64,000 nucleotides of DNA from CAVZBW01 sp963773635 (GCA_963773635.1 CAVZBW010000005.1:3145094-3209093), one strand, 5' to 3'. Counted from the stretch's first letter, positions 9,117 through 20,397 are shown. Numbers and translations are program-made. The notes: a model not told the origin generated them from the letters alone.

Positions 9117-9542
9117 ATGAAGCGTCCCTACCGTGTGGTCGTCGCCAAGCCCGGGCTCGACGGCCACGACCGGGGGGCCAAGGTGATCGCCCGGGCCCTG
9201 AGGGACGCCGGCTTCGAGGTGATCTACACGGGCCTCCACCAGACCCCCGAGCAGATCGTGGAGGCCGCTGTCCAGGAGGACGCCGATGCGGTCGGGCTCT
9301 CGCTGCTCTCCGGCGCCCACCTCACCCTCGTGCCGCGGATCGTGGAGGGCCTCCGGGAGGCCGGGCTCGACGACGCGCTCGTCATCGTGGGCGGCATCAT
9401 CCCCGAGGGGGACTTCGCCGCGCTGCAGGAGGCGGGCGCGGACCGGATCTTCACCCCGGGCCAGCCCCTGGCCAACATCGTCTCGTGGCTCTCCGGCGCC
9501 CTCGACGAGCGCGAGGAGAGGGTGGCCGGACAGGCCGGGTAG
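9117..9542 (+). CDS. Stand-alone cobalamin-binding domain (methylmalonyl-CoA mutase small-subunit type)
   Basis: A 141-residue protein made of a single B12-binding Rossmann domain. It has KPGLDGHDRGAKV, with the cobalt-ligand histidine at His17 in DxHxxG, then SLLSGAHLTL and VGGIIPEGD, all as in the C-terminal domain of methylmalonyl-CoA mutase. No mutase catalytic subunit lies in the window, so the partner must be encoded elsewhere. The next genes are sucCD, whose product succinyl-CoA is what such a mutase interconverts with methylmalonyl-CoA. ATG 9117 is the only sensible start. It could instead serve a related mutase such as ethylmalonyl- or isobutyryl-CoA mutase. Confidence 0.85.
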   Translation: MKRPYRVVVAKPGLDGHDRGAKVIARALRDAGFEVIYTGLHQTPEQIVEAAVQEDADAVGLSLLSGAHLTLVPRIVEGLREAGLDDALVIVGGIIPEGDFAALQEAGADRIFTPGQPLANIVSWLSGALDEREERVAGQAG

Positions 9543-9680
9543 GGACCCCAGGCTCCGGCGCGGTCCCCGCCCGCCGATCGGCCCCGCCTCCGGCCGGACG
9601 CCCCGGCCCGCCTCACGTCCCGTCTTTCGCCGGGGACGCGGCGCGCACTAGACAGTGTCGGGACATCGACAGGAAGGGAT

Positions 9681-10847
9681 GTGGTGGACCTCTTCGAGTA
9701 CCAGGGGAAGCAGTACTTCGCCCGGTTCGGGATACCCACGTCGCCCGGCGGGGTCGCCGACACCGTGGACCAGGCGGTCGCCCAGGCCGAGCAGGCCGGC
9801 TACCCGGTGGTGGTCAAGGCTCAGGTCAAGGTCGGCGGCCGCGGCAAGGCGGGCGGCATCAAGCTGGCCGCCGACGCGGACGAGGTGCGCACCCACGCCG
9901 GGGCCATCTTGGGCATGGACATCAAGGGCCACACGGTGGAGCGGCTCTGGGTCGAGCACGCCTCGGACATCTCCAAGGAGTACTACGCGAGCTTCACCTT
10001 GGACCGGGCGGCCAAGGTGCACCTCGGGATGCTCTCGGCCCGGGGCGGCGTCGACATCGAAGAGGTGGCCGCCGAAGAGCCCGAGGCGATCGCCCGGCTG
10101 CACGTCGATCCCACGGTGGGCATCGACGAGATCGTGGCCCGGGCATGGGTCGACGACGCCAAGCTCGACCCCGAGGCTCGCGAGCAGGCCGCCGCGGTGC
10201 TGCTCACCCTCTACCGCTGCTACGTCGAGGGTGACTGCGACCTCGCCGAGATCAACCCCCTCATCTTGACCACCGACGGTCGGGTCCACGCCCTCGACGC
10301 CAAGGTCACGCTCGACGACAACGCCCGCTACCGCCACCCCGAGTGGGAGGAGTTCGCGGCGACCGAGGTCGAGGACCCCCGCGAGCGTCGGGCCAGGGAG
10401 AGGGGCCTCAACTACATCGGGCTGGCCGGCTCGGTCGGCATCATCGCCAACGGGGCCGGGCTGGCCATGAGCACGCTCGACGTGGTCAACCAGGTCGGCG
10501 GCGCGGCGGCCAACTTCTTGGACATCGGGGGCGGTGCCAACGCCGACGTGATGGCGGCGGCCCTGGAGGTGATCAACTCGGACGAGGCCGTGCGCTCGAT
10601 CCTCGTCAACATCTTCGGCGGCATCACCCGCTGCGACGAGGTGGCCAACGGCGTGGTCGAGGCGCTCGGCAGGGTGGACATCGCCTCGCCGATCGTCATC
10701 CGCATCGACGGGACCAACGCCGAGGCGGGGCGCGAGATCTTGCGGCCCCACCTCTCCGACCGGCTGGTGGCCCGGCCCACGATGTTGGACGCAGCACGCG
10801 AGGCGGTGGCCCTGGCCGCGGCCGCGACCGGTGAGGGGGCACGGTGA
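9681..10847 (+). CDS. sucC: Succinyl-CoA synthetase beta subunit (ADP-forming type)
   Basis: A 388-residue ATP-grasp subunit starting DLFEYQGKQYFARFGIP, with VKAQVKVGGRGKAGGIK for nucleotide binding, EINPL, GSVGIIANGAGLAM and NIFGGITRCD. Length and motifs match SucC. The enzyme makes ATP (or GTP) from succinyl-CoA in the TCA cycle. GTG 9681 (or GTG 9684) follows AGGAAGGG. The stop overlaps the start of sucD by four bases, so the two subunits are translationally coupled. Confidence 0.95.
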   Translation: MVDLFEYQGKQYFARFGIPTSPGGVADTVDQAVAQAEQAGYPVVVKAQVKVGGRGKAGGIKLAADADEVRTHAGAILGMDIKGHTVERLWVEHASDISKEYYASFTLDRAAKVHLGMLSARGGVDIEEVAAEEPEAIARLHVDPTVGIDEIVARAWVDDAKLDPEAREQAAAVLLTLYRCYVEGDCDLAEINPLILTTDGRVHALDAKVTLDDNARYRHPEWEEFAATEVEDPRERRARERGLNYIGLAGSVGIIANGAGLAMSTLDVVNQVGGAAANFLDIGGGANADVMAAALEVINSDEAVRSILVNIFGGITRCDEVANGVVEALGRVDIASPIVIRIDGTNAEAGREILRPHLSDRLVARPTMLDAAREAVALAAAATGEGAR

Positions 10848-11728
10848 GCATCTTCGTCGACGAGGGCACCAAGGTGATCGTCCAGGGCCTCACGGGCAGC
10901 CAGGGACGGTTCCACGGGCTGCGCAACCGCGACTACGGAACCAAGGTGGTGGCCGGGGTCACGCCCGGCAAGGGCGGCAGCTCGGTCGACGGCATCCCCG
11001 TCTACGACACCGTCGGCGAGGCCGTAGAGAAGACGGGGGCCGACGCCTCCTTCGTCGTGGTGCCGCCCCCTCGGGCGTCCGAGGCCATCCTCGACGCGGC
11101 GGCCGCCGGCATCGCGCTCGTCGTGTGCATCACCGAGGGCATCCCGGCGCAGGACGAGGCGCTCGCCTACAACCGGCTGCGCCGCGACTACCGGGGCACC
11201 CGCCTGATCGGCCCCAACTGTCCGGGCGTCATCTCTCCGGGAAAGTGCAACATCGGCATCACCTCCGGGGACATCGCCCTGGCCGGCGGGCCCGTCGGCA
11301 TCGTCAGCCGGTCGGGCACCCTCACCTACCAGGCGCTGCACGAGCTCTCCCAGCAGGGGGTCGGGCAGACCACCTGCGTGGGGATCGGCGGGGACCCGGT
11401 GCCCGGCACCAACTTCATCGACTGCCTCGAGCGCTTCGAGGCGGACCCCGACACCAAGGCCGTCATGATGATCGGCGAGATCGGCGGGTCCGAGGAGGAG
11501 CGCGCCGCCGACTTCATCAAGGACCACATGACCAAGCCCGTCGTGGCCTACATCGCCGGGGTGACCGCGCCCCCCGGCCGCAAGATGGGGCACGCCGGGG
11601 CCATCGTGTCGGGATCCCAGGGCACCGCCCAGGGGAAGATCGATGCGCTGACCGCGGCCGGGGTCACCGTGGCCCAGAACCCGACCGAGGCCGGCGAGGC
11701 CATGGTGGAGGTCGTCCGCAAGCTCTGA
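10844..11728 (+). CDS. sucD: Succinyl-CoA synthetase alpha subunit
   Basis: A 294-residue CoA-binding subunit. It has the Rossmann opening QGLTGSQGRFH, VTPGKGG, GPNCPGVISP and the phosphohistidine loop KMGHAGAIVSG (His250). It starts with GTG inside the last codons of sucC. It forms the alpha/beta ligase with the upstream product. Confidence 0.95.
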   Translation: MSIFVDEGTKVIVQGLTGSQGRFHGLRNRDYGTKVVAGVTPGKGGSSVDGIPVYDTVGEAVEKTGADASFVVVPPPRASEAILDAAAAGIALVVCITEGIPAQDEALAYNRLRRDYRGTRLIGPNCPGVISPGKCNIGITSGDIALAGGPVGIVSRSGTLTYQALHELSQQGVGQTTCVGIGGDPVPGTNFIDCLERFEADPDTKAVMMIGEIGGSEEERAADFIKDHMTKPVVAYIAGVTAPPGRKMGHAGAIVSGSQGTAQGKIDALTAAGVTVAQNPTEAGEAMVEVVRKL

Positions 11729-11781
11729 TTCCCGGCCGGTCTGAGTCCGGTAGCTCTGGGCGAGCCGGTAGCCTGCGGCGC

Positions 11782-12417
11782 GTGCGCGTCGCGGTTCTGG
11801 CGTCGGGGAGCGGCACCATCCTCGAGGCCATGCTCGAGTCCGCGGTACCGGTCTGCCTGGTGGTGGCCGACCGCCCGTGTCGCGCCCTCGACGTCGCCGC
11901 CGGCGCCGGCATCGAGGGCCGCCTGGTCGACCGCCGCGACTACGGGGGCTTCTCGAGCTCTTTCGACCGGGAGGCCTATACCCGCGCCGTGCGCGACGCC
12001 CTCCTCGACGCCTCCGTCGACCTGGTGGCCATGGCCGGCTTTGGGACCGTGCTCGACGCTCCGGTCCACGAGGCCTTTCCCGAGCGCATCTTGAACACCC
12101 ATCCGGCCCTGTTGCCCCAGTTTCCGGGCTGGCACGCGGTGGAGGACGCCCTGGCGGCCGGCGTGAGCGAGACGGGCTGCACCGTGCACGTCGCGACGGT
12201 CGTGATGGACTCGGGACCCATCCTGGCCCAAGAGCGCGTCCCGGTCCTGGAGGGCGACACGGTCGAGAGCCTCCACGAGCGGATCAAGCGCGTCGAGCGG
12301 CGGTTGTACCCTGCGACGGTGCGAGCGGTGTGCGAGGCGATCGGGTCGGGCGGCGGGGCCGTCGGGGCGGCCGTCCCCGACGTGTCGCGCACCGCCGGCG
12401 GGGAGGTGCGACCGTGA
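11782..12417 (+). CDS. purN: Phosphoribosylglycinamide formyltransferase
   Basis: A 211-residue GAR transformylase that transfers the formyl group of 10-formyl-tetrahydrofolate in purine synthesis. Seen are VAVLASGSGT at the N-terminus, MAGFGTVLDAPV, ILNTHPALLP with the catalytic Asn and His, and TVVMDSGPIL with the catalytic Asp. It starts at GTG 11782 without an obvious ribosome site. The final bases overlap purH by four. It begins a purN-purH-folD-metF block in which folate one-carbon chemistry and purine synthesis sit together. Confidence 0.93.
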   Translation: MRVAVLASGSGTILEAMLESAVPVCLVVADRPCRALDVAAGAGIEGRLVDRRDYGGFSSSFDREAYTRAVRDALLDASVDLVAMAGFGTVLDAPVHEAFPERILNTHPALLPQFPGWHAVEDALAAGVSETGCTVHVATVVMDSGPILAQERVPVLEGDTVESLHERIKRVERRLYPATVRAVCEAIGSGGGAVGAAVPDVSRTAGGEVRP

Positions 12418-13982
12418 GGGCCCTGCTGTCGGTCTACGACAAGACCGGACTGGTGGAGCTGGCCGGGGGCCTCTCCGATCTCGGCTGGGAGCTCGTGGCG
12501 AGCGGGCAGACCTCCAAGGCGCTCGCAGACGCGGGGCTCGAGCATCGGCAGGTGGCGGAGCTGACCGACTTCCCCGAGATCCTGGGGGGCCGCGTCAAGA
12601 CGCTCCACCCCCAGATCCACGGGGCGATCCTGGCCGACCGTTCCCAGCCCGGGCACCTGGACGACCTGCGCGAGCACGGCATCACTCCGATCGACCTCGT
12701 GATCTCGAACCTCTACCCGTTCTCGTCCGACCCCTCCGTCGAGCTCATCGACATCGGCGGTCCGGGCATGGTGCGCGCCGCGGCCAAGAATTTCGAGCAC
12801 GTCGGGGTCGTGGTGCGCCCCGACGACTACCCCTCGGTGCTCGAGGAGCTGCGGACGAGCGGCTCGCTCTCCCTGGCGACGCGCCGTGGACTGGCCCGCC
12901 GGGCCTTCGCGCACACGGCCGGCTACGACGCGGCCATCGTCGAATGGCTCGACGGGCTGAGCGCCGGGGACGCCGGGGACGCCGCGACCGAATCGCTCCC
13001 CGCCACGCTCCACCTCACCCTCGAGCGGGCTCAGGACCTGCGCTACGGGGAGAATCCGCACCAGCGGGGGGCCCGCTACCGCCGCGCCGGGGCGGGCTCG
13101 TGGTGGGACGGCGTGGTGCAGCACTCCGGGCGCGAGCTGTCCTACCTCAACCTGTTCGACGCCGATGCCGCGTGGCGCCTCGTCCACGAGATGGTCGGCC
13201 TCGGCGCCACCCCGGCGTGGGGTGGGGCGCGCCAGGGCGCCTCCGCGGCCGTCGCCATCGTCAAGCACGCCAACCCCTGCGGCGCGGCGCTCGCCCCAGA
13301 CCTGGCCACGGCCTACGGGCGCGCCCTCGAGAGCGACCCCCTCTCCGCGTTCGGCGGGATCGTCGCCCTCTCGGGCCCGGTGACCGACGAGGTGGCCGCC
13401 CTGATGGCGGACGGACCCCAGGCCGACGTGGTGGTGGCGCCCGGCTACGAGGGCGGGGCGCTCGCCCAGCTGACGGCGCGGCGCAAGGCCACCCGGCTCC
13501 TGGAGGCCGGGCCGCCCGAGGCGGCCACGCGCCAGTTGCGCACCATCGGCACGAGCGTCCTCGTCCAAGACGTCGACCGCATCGCCCTCGACACCTCCGG
13601 GTGGACGGTGATGACCAGGAGCACCCCGACCGAGGCCCAGTGGCGCGACCTCGCCCTGGCCTGGCTGGTGTGCGCGCGGACCACGTCCAACGCCATCGCC
13701 GTGGTGACGGACGGTCAGGCGGTCGGCGTGGGCGCCGGGCAGCAGTCGAGGGTCGTGGCGGCGGAGCTGGCGGTGTCCAAGGCCGGCGAGCGGGCGAGGG
13801 GCGGGGCCGGGGCGAGCGACGCCTTCTTCCCCTTCCCCGACGGCCTGGAGGTGCTGGCCCGGGCCGGGGTCACCGCGGTGGTGCAGCCCGGCGGGTCGGT
13901 GCGCGACGGCGAGGTGGTGGCGGCGGCCGAGGCGGCCGGCGTGGTGATGGTGGCGACCGGTGAGCGGCACTTCCGTCACTGA
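12414..13982 (+). CDS. purH: Bifunctional AICAR formyltransferase / IMP cyclohydrolase
   Basis: A 522-residue protein with the IMP cyclohydrolase domain first (SVYDKTGLVELA, GRVKTLHPQIHG, SNLYPF) and the AICAR transformylase domain second (DLRYGENPHQ, VKHANPCGAA with the catalytic Lys-His, SDPLSAFGG). The C-terminal AVVQPGGSVRDGEV and a terminal His-Phe-Arg-His are as in the family. It catalyses the last two steps to IMP. GTG 12414 overlaps the purN stop. Confidence 0.95.
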   Translation: MRALLSVYDKTGLVELAGGLSDLGWELVASGQTSKALADAGLEHRQVAELTDFPEILGGRVKTLHPQIHGAILADRSQPGHLDDLREHGITPIDLVISNLYPFSSDPSVELIDIGGPGMVRAAAKNFEHVGVVVRPDDYPSVLEELRTSGSLSLATRRGLARRAFAHTAGYDAAIVEWLDGLSAGDAGDAATESLPATLHLTLERAQDLRYGENPHQRGARYRRAGAGSWWDGVVQHSGRELSYLNLFDADAAWRLVHEMVGLGATPAWGGARQGASAAVAIVKHANPCGAALAPDLATAYGRALESDPLSAFGGIVALSGPVTDEVAALMADGPQADVVVAPGYEGGALAQLTARRKATRLLEAGPPEAATRQLRTIGTSVLVQDVDRIALDTSGWTVMTRSTPTEAQWRDLALAWLVCARTTSNAIAVVTDGQAVGVGAGQQSRVVAAELAVSKAGERARGGAGASDAFFPFPDGLEVLARAGVTAVVQPGGSVRDGEVVAAAEAAGVVMVATGERHFRH

Positions 13983-14027
13983 GCCGGGCTCTCGCGTGCC
14001 GCGAGGGGCGGTCCGGGGCGGCTCGAG

Positions 14028-14894
14028 GTGAGCGCGGTCCTGCTCGACGGGGAGCGACTCGCGGCGCGCATCCGCGCCGAGGTCGCCGATCGCGTCGAGC
14101 GCCTGCGGGCCGAGGGGGTCCAGGTGGGGCTCGGCACCATTCTCGTGGGCGACGACGGGCCGAGCGCCCGCTACGTCGCCATGAAGCACGCCGACAGCGC
14201 GGAGGTGGGCATGACCTCGGTGCACGAATCGCTGCCGGCCTCCGTGTCCCAGGAGGAGCTCGAGTCGGTCATCGAGCGGTTCAACCGGGACCCCAAGGTC
14301 CACGCCTATCTGGTCCAGTTGCCGCTGCCCGAGGGTCTGGACGAGGAGCGCACCCTGCTCGCCGTCGACCCCGACAAGGACGTCGACGGGCTCCACCCGG
14401 TCAACCTGGGTCGCCTGGCGCTCGGGCATCCCGGGCCCATCTCGTGCACCCCCGCCGGGATCGTCGAGCTGCTCCACGCCTACGACGTCCCGGTCGAGGG
14501 CCGCCACGTGGTCATCATCGGGCGCGGCGTCACCATCGGGAGGCCTCTGGCCATGCTGCTCGCCCTCAAGCGGCCGGGGTGCAACGCAGCGGTGACCGTC
14601 GTGCACACCGGGGTGGGCGACCTCGCCTCCTACGTGCGCCAGGGCGACGTCGTCGTGGCGGCGGCGGGGCGGGCGGGTCTGGTCACCGCCGACATGATCA
14701 AGCCCGGCGCGGCGGTGGTCGGCGCGGGGGTCAGCCGGGAGGGTAAGCGGGTGCTTTCCGACGTCGACGAGGACGTGGCGGAGGTCGCCGGCTGGATCAC
14801 CCCGAGGCTCGGCGGCGTGGGACCGATGACCCGGGCCATGCTCCTCTCCAATGCCGTGCGGGCGGCCGAGCGCGGAGGGAGCGCAGGACGGTGA
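14028..14894 (+). CDS. folD: Methylenetetrahydrofolate dehydrogenase / methenyltetrahydrofolate cyclohydrolase
   Basis: A 288-residue FolD. The catalytic Tyr49 and Lys53 (YVAMK), QLPLPEG, DKDVDGLHP, CTPAGI and the NADP site IIGRGVTIGRP are all present, and the C-terminus has GGVGPMTRAML. It produces 10-formyl-tetrahydrofolate, the substrate of the PurN and PurH reactions encoded just upstream. GTG 14028 is used. The end overlaps metF by four bases. Confidence 0.94.
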   Translation: MSAVLLDGERLAARIRAEVADRVERLRAEGVQVGLGTILVGDDGPSARYVAMKHADSAEVGMTSVHESLPASVSQEELESVIERFNRDPKVHAYLVQLPLPEGLDEERTLLAVDPDKDVDGLHPVNLGRLALGHPGPISCTPAGIVELLHAYDVPVEGRHVVIIGRGVTIGRPLAMLLALKRPGCNAAVTVVHTGVGDLASYVRQGDVVVAAAGRAGLVTADMIKPGAAVVGAGVSREGKRVLSDVDEDVAEVAGWITPRLGGVGPMTRAMLLSNAVRAAERGGSAGR

Positions 14895-15769
14895 CGCGGA
14901 TCGCGGAGTTGCTCCGGGCCGGGCCCACCTACTCCTTCGAGTTCTTCCCGCCCAAGACCGAGGAAGAGGCGTCGCAGCTCGTCACGACGCTGCGGGACCT
15001 CGAGCCCCTGCGGCCCTCCTTCGTCTCGGTCACCTACCGGGGCGGGGCCGCTTCCCGGCGACGGACCTTCGACCTCGTCACGGGCATCCTGCACACCACC
15101 GCGCTCACGCCCATGGCCCACCTGATCTGCGTGGCCCACTCCCGCCTGGAGCTCGCCGAGATCCTCGTCTCGTACCGGCGAGCCGGTGTGGACAACCTGC
15201 TCGCGCTCGGTGGCGACCCGCCGGCCGATCCCGAGGACGGGCCCGGCGAGCTGCGCCACGCGATCGAGCTGGTGGAGCTCGCCCATGCCATCGGGGGCTT
15301 TTCGGTCGGGGTGGCGGCCCAGCCGGCGGGGCACCCCTCGTCGCCCTCCCGGGCCGAGGACCGGGACCATCTCGCCCGCAAGCTGGCCCTGGCCGACTTC
15401 GGGGTGACCCAGTTCTTCTTCGAGGCGGGCGAGTACGTCGGCCTGATGGCCGACCTGGCGGCGCGCGGGATCTACAAGCCCGTAATCCCCGGCATCATGC
15501 CGGTGACCTCCCTGCGCTCGATCCCCCGGATGGCCACCATGGGCGCTGCGGTGCCGGCCTGGGCGGTCGAGCGCCTGGAGGCGGCGGACCGCCGAGGGGG
15601 AAGCGAGGCCGTGCGTGCCGAGGGGATCTCCATCGCCACCGCACTGTGCCGATCCTTGCTCGAGGCCGGGGCCCCCGGGCTGCACTTCTACACCCTCAAC
15701 CGCTCCACGGCGACACGCGAGATCTACCGCTCACTGGGCCTCGCGGCGGCCGCCGACGCCCGGGGCTGA
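14891..15769 (+). CDS. metF: 5,10-methylenetetrahydrofolate reductase
   Basis: A 292-residue FAD TIM barrel that reduces methylene- to methyl-tetrahydrofolate for methionine synthesis. The strings YSFEFFPPKTEEE with the catalytic Glu, SVTYRGGA, LALGGDPP, FGVTQFFFEAG and PGIMPVTS are diagnostic. GTG 14891 lies within the folD stop. It is the last gene of the block and is followed by a strong hairpin. Confidence 0.93.
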   Translation: MTRIAELLRAGPTYSFEFFPPKTEEEASQLVTTLRDLEPLRPSFVSVTYRGGAASRRRTFDLVTGILHTTALTPMAHLICVAHSRLELAEILVSYRRAGVDNLLALGGDPPADPEDGPGELRHAIELVELAHAIGGFSVGVAAQPAGHPSSPSRAEDRDHLARKLALADFGVTQFFFEAGEYVGLMADLAARGIYKPVIPGIMPVTSLRSIPRMATMGAAVPAWAVERLEAADRRGGSEAVRAEGISIATALCRSLLEAGAPGLHFYTLNRSTATREIYRSLGLAAAADARG

Positions 15770-15825
15770 GGGCTCCCCGCCGAGCTCGTCGCCCGTTGGG
15801 CCCCGGTGTCGGCCCCACGACGCGA

Positions 15826-15860
15826 AGAACGGTGCCGGGAGGGGAGACCGGCACCGTTCT
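15826..15860. terminator. Bidirectional hairpin terminator between convergent genes
   Basis: A perfect 13-bp inverted repeat, AGAACGGTGCCGG against CCGGCACCGTTCT, around a 9-base loop. It lies midway between the end of metF (plus) and the end of the HtrA-type gene (minus). It has no long T-run, so it is a stem-type terminator serving both strands. Confidence 0.7.
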
Positions 15861-15908
15861 CGCTGGGGGAGGATCTTCCGTGCCCGCCGGACGGCGGGCA
15901 CGGGGCGA

Positions 15909-17889
15909 TCACTGGGGAGGCCCGCTGGCCAGGGTGACCTGGACCGTCTGGGAGTTCCCGTTGGCGTCGGTGTAGGTCACCGACACCTTGTTGCCCGGCT
16001 TTTGCTGAAGCATCACCTTGGTCAGGCCGCTCGGAGAGGTGACCGACTGGCCGTTGACCGCCGTGATGGTGTCGCCGGCGGAGAGGCCTGCGGCCGAGGC
16101 GGGCGTGCCCGAGGGCACGTTGTCGATGTAGGCACCCTGGGTGCTGCCCGCTGGACCCGCTGGACCCGCTGGAGCCGCTCGACCCCTGACCGCTGCCGTT
16201 GCTGCCGCCAAAACCGGGGATCTGGCCCAGGCCTCCGCTGCCGGAGCTGCCGGAGCTGGAGCTCGAGCCGCTCCCCACCTCGACGCCCAGGAAGGCCGTC
16301 TGGCCGATGTGGATGTCGGAGGTGGCGTTGCCCGAGCTGATCTGCCTCGCGATGGACAGCGCCGTGTTGATCGGGATGGCGAAGCCCTGGGCGCTCGAAC
16401 CCGATCCCTGGTTGAACTGGAAGTTCGAGGAGGCCGCGGTGTCCATGCCGACGACGTTGCCGTTGGTGTCGACGAGGGGGCCGCCCGAGTCGCCGGGCTG
16501 GATGTTCGCGTTGGTCTCGATCAGGCCCGTGAGCTGCTCGCTCTCGGCTCCGTTGCCCTCGTCGCTGGCCGTGATGGACTGGTTGAGGGCCGTCACGGTG
16601 CCCCCGGCGTAGCTCGGCGTGCCGCCGGCGCCACCGGCGTTGCCGATGCCGACCACGCCCTGGCCGACCGACACGCTCGAGGAGTCAGCGGTGTTGACCG
16701 TCTGCAGCCCGGACGCCCCCTGGAGCTGGAGCACCGCGATGTCGTGGGTCCGGTCGTAGCCGACCACGTCGGCGTTGTAGGTCTTGCCGTTGCCGATGTC
16801 GGTCACGCTGATCTTGGTCGCGCCCTCGATCACGTGGTTGTTGGTGAGCACCTCGCCGTTGGACGTGAGCACCATGCCGGTCCCGGCCGCCTGCTCCTGC
16901 TGGTAGCTGAGGTCGGTGTTGATGTCCACGAGGCCCGGGTCCACGTTGTGCGCGATGGCCGCGGAGTCCGAGGGGCCGGACCCGTTGCCCGACGAGCTCG
17001 ATCCGCTCGATCCCGAGCCCCCGCCGGGCGACGTGCCGCCGCCGGGCGACGTGCCGCCGCCGGGACCCGAGGGAATGGTCTGAGGGGCGTTGGCCGACTG
17101 TTGGCTCGACGTCGGCTGCCAGGCCACGTGCCCGATCGCCACGCCGGCCACCGTGGCCACCGCGCACTGCGCCCACCACGATGCCGGCCAGGGCGCCCTT
17201 GCCCCGGTGGCGTGCCGACGCGGGCGGCGCCCAGCCGCCGCTCCCGGCCGGAGGCTGCTGCCCCCAGCCGCCCCCGGTGGCGGGGGTCCCCAGCCGCTGC
17301 CGCCCGCAGGGGGCTGCTGACCCCAGCCGGCCTCGGTGGCCGGTGTGGCCGGCGTGTGGGCGGCCCAGGGGCTCGATCCGGCCGGCGGCGGGGTTCCCCA
17401 GCCGCTCGGGTCCGCCGGTGGCTGTGCCCAGCCACCCTCCGGGGGTGCCGTCGGGCCCGGTGAGGGGGCGGCCCAGGGGCTCGGGACCGCCGCGGGACCC
17501 TGCGGGCCCGGCGTGCCGCCCTGGCCCTGGGCACCGTGGCCCTGGGCACCGTATTCGTGGGCACCGTAACCCTGGGGGGTGCCGTAGCCGGAACCCTGGG
17601 GGGTGCCGTAGCCGGAACCCTGGGGGGTGCCGTAGCCGGGCCAGGTCGGCTCCGGCCGCGCGGGCTGGGCGGGACCGCCCCAGTGGGGCCATGTCTGGTC
17701 TTGGGTTGGGGCCTGGCCCTGGGCCGGGGGGTTCCCGGCCGGACTCCGCCACTCCCCCGGTCGCTCGACCGGGGTCGGCAGTGTGGGTTCGCTCACGGGG
17801 CCGCCGAGCCTCGTGCCTTGCTCGGGGGCAGCGCCCTCTGGCGCTCCCGACTCTGGATCTTGTCCGCTGCGCTCTGTGTCGTCGTACAT
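15909..17889 (-). CDS. HtrA-type trypsin-like serine protease with PDZ domain (three frame breaks as sequenced)
   Basis: A membrane-anchored envelope protease. ATG 17889 follows AGGAGAGGGCC. About 220 Pro/Gly/Gln-rich cytoplasmic residues with GYGTPQGS repeats precede one helix (GALAGIVVGA...AVATVAGVAIGHVAW). The protease domain keeps the full triad: His in LTNNHV, Asp in DRTHDIAVLQL, Ser in PGDSGGPLVD. A Ser/Gly linker leads to a PDZ domain (DNVPSGTPASAAGL, GDTITAVNGQSV) ending at TGA 15909-15911. Reading the whole protein needs frame changes near 17272 (a G run), near 17167 and near 16148. The first two cancel. Such proteases degrade or process misfolded exported proteins. Confidence 0.8.
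17561..17640. repeat. 24-bp tandem repeat inside the protease N-terminus
   Basis: The unit GCCGTAGCCGGAACCCTGGG plus GGGT is repeated at 17581-17604 and 17605-17628, with partial copies on each side. It encodes eight-residue GYGTPQGS units on the minus strand. Copy number could vary by slippage without changing the frame. Confidence 0.8.
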
Positions 17890-18123
17890 GGCCCTCTCCT
17901 GGGACCGTGGAGCGGGGTACCTCCCCGTCCTCGCTCGTGTTTCCAGTAGACCCGGTGTCCTTAAGCGTTTCGTAAGGCGGTCATGTGCCCCGCCATAAAT
18001 CTGCGTGATTTCTTGCGGCGGCCGGGTCCAGCGTCCTCCGCTGCCGGTCGTGTGCGGGCCGGCCACGTTGCGTGATCTGCCCGATTGGGGCAGCCGGAGC
18101 ACCGCCCCGTAGGCTTCGACCTT

Positions 18124-19320
<1,197 letters not shown>

Positions 19321-19385
19321 GTCCCCGCCGGCCCCGCCGGCCACCCCGCTTCGCCCGGTAGCGCGGCGGACATTAACCTCGACCC

Positions 19386-20385
19386 ATGGCTTCCAACCCC
19401 CCGCTTCACGTCTCGGTGACCGGTGCCGCCGGCCAGATCGGATACTCGCTCCTCTTCCGCATCGCCTCTGGCCAGATGTTTGGCGCCGACCAGCCGGTCG
19501 TGCTGCGCCTTCTCGAGATCGAGCCCGCCATGCGGGCGCTCGAGGGCGTAGCCATGGAGCTCGACGACTGCGCCTTCCCCCTGCTCGACGACATGGTGCT
19601 GACCGCGGACCTGAAGACGGCGTTCGACGGGACGTCGTGGGCCCTGCTCGTCGGATCGATCCCCCGCAAGGCGGGAATGGAGCGCGGCGAGCTGCTCGGC
19701 GTGAACGGGGGGATCTTCAAGCCCCAGGGCCGGGCGATCGCGGCGCACGCGGCGTCGGACGTCCGCGTGCTCGTCGTGGGCAACCCCTGCAACACCAATT
19801 GCCTCATCGCCCGGTCCAACGGGGCGGACGTCCCCGCGGAGCGCTGGTTCGCGATGACCCGGCTCGACGAGAACCGGGCCAAGAGCCAGCTGGCCAAGCG
19901 GGCGGGGGTCCCGGTCGCCTCCGTCACCCGGCTCGGGATCTGGGGCAACCACTCGGCGACCCAGTTCCCCGACTACGCCAACGCGAGGATCGACGGCCGG
20001 CCGGTCACCGAGGTGGTCGCGGACACCGACTGGCTCCAGGGAGAGTTTCTCACCACCGTGCAAAAGCGGGGGGCGGCGGTGATCGAGGCCAGGGGGGCGT
20101 CGTCCGCAGCCTCCGCAGCCTCGGCCGTGGTCGATACCGTGCGCGGGCTGCGCACACCGACGCCCGGGGGTGACTGCATCTCGGTGGCCGTCACGAGCAC
20201 CGGTCAGTACTCGGTCCCCGAGGGCCTCCAGTTTGGCTTCCCGCTGGCCGCCGACGGCCGTGGCGGCTGGTCGGTGATCGAGGGGCTCCCGCACGACGAC
20301 TTCGCGCAAGGAGCGCATCCGCATCACCACCGAGGAGCTCCTCTCGGAGCGCCAGGAGGTGGAGTCGCTCGACCTCATGGGCTGA
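19386..20385 (+). CDS. mdh: Malate dehydrogenase (single-base frame break near the 3' end)
   Basis: An actinobacterial-type NAD malate dehydrogenase. It has TGAAGQIGYSLLFRIASG for NAD, RKAGMERGELL, NPCNTN, the substrate arginine in LDENRAKSQLA and the catalytic His in WGNHSATQ. The frame is good until DDFAQ at about 20,309. Removing one base (C at 20307) gives KERIRITTEELLSERQEVE and stops at TGA 20383-20385, the normal MDH C-terminal helix. Left unshifted, the frame runs to 20426 with an implausible tail. The expected length is about 332 residues. Confidence 0.9.
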
Positions 20386-20397
20386 GCGAGGGGTCGG

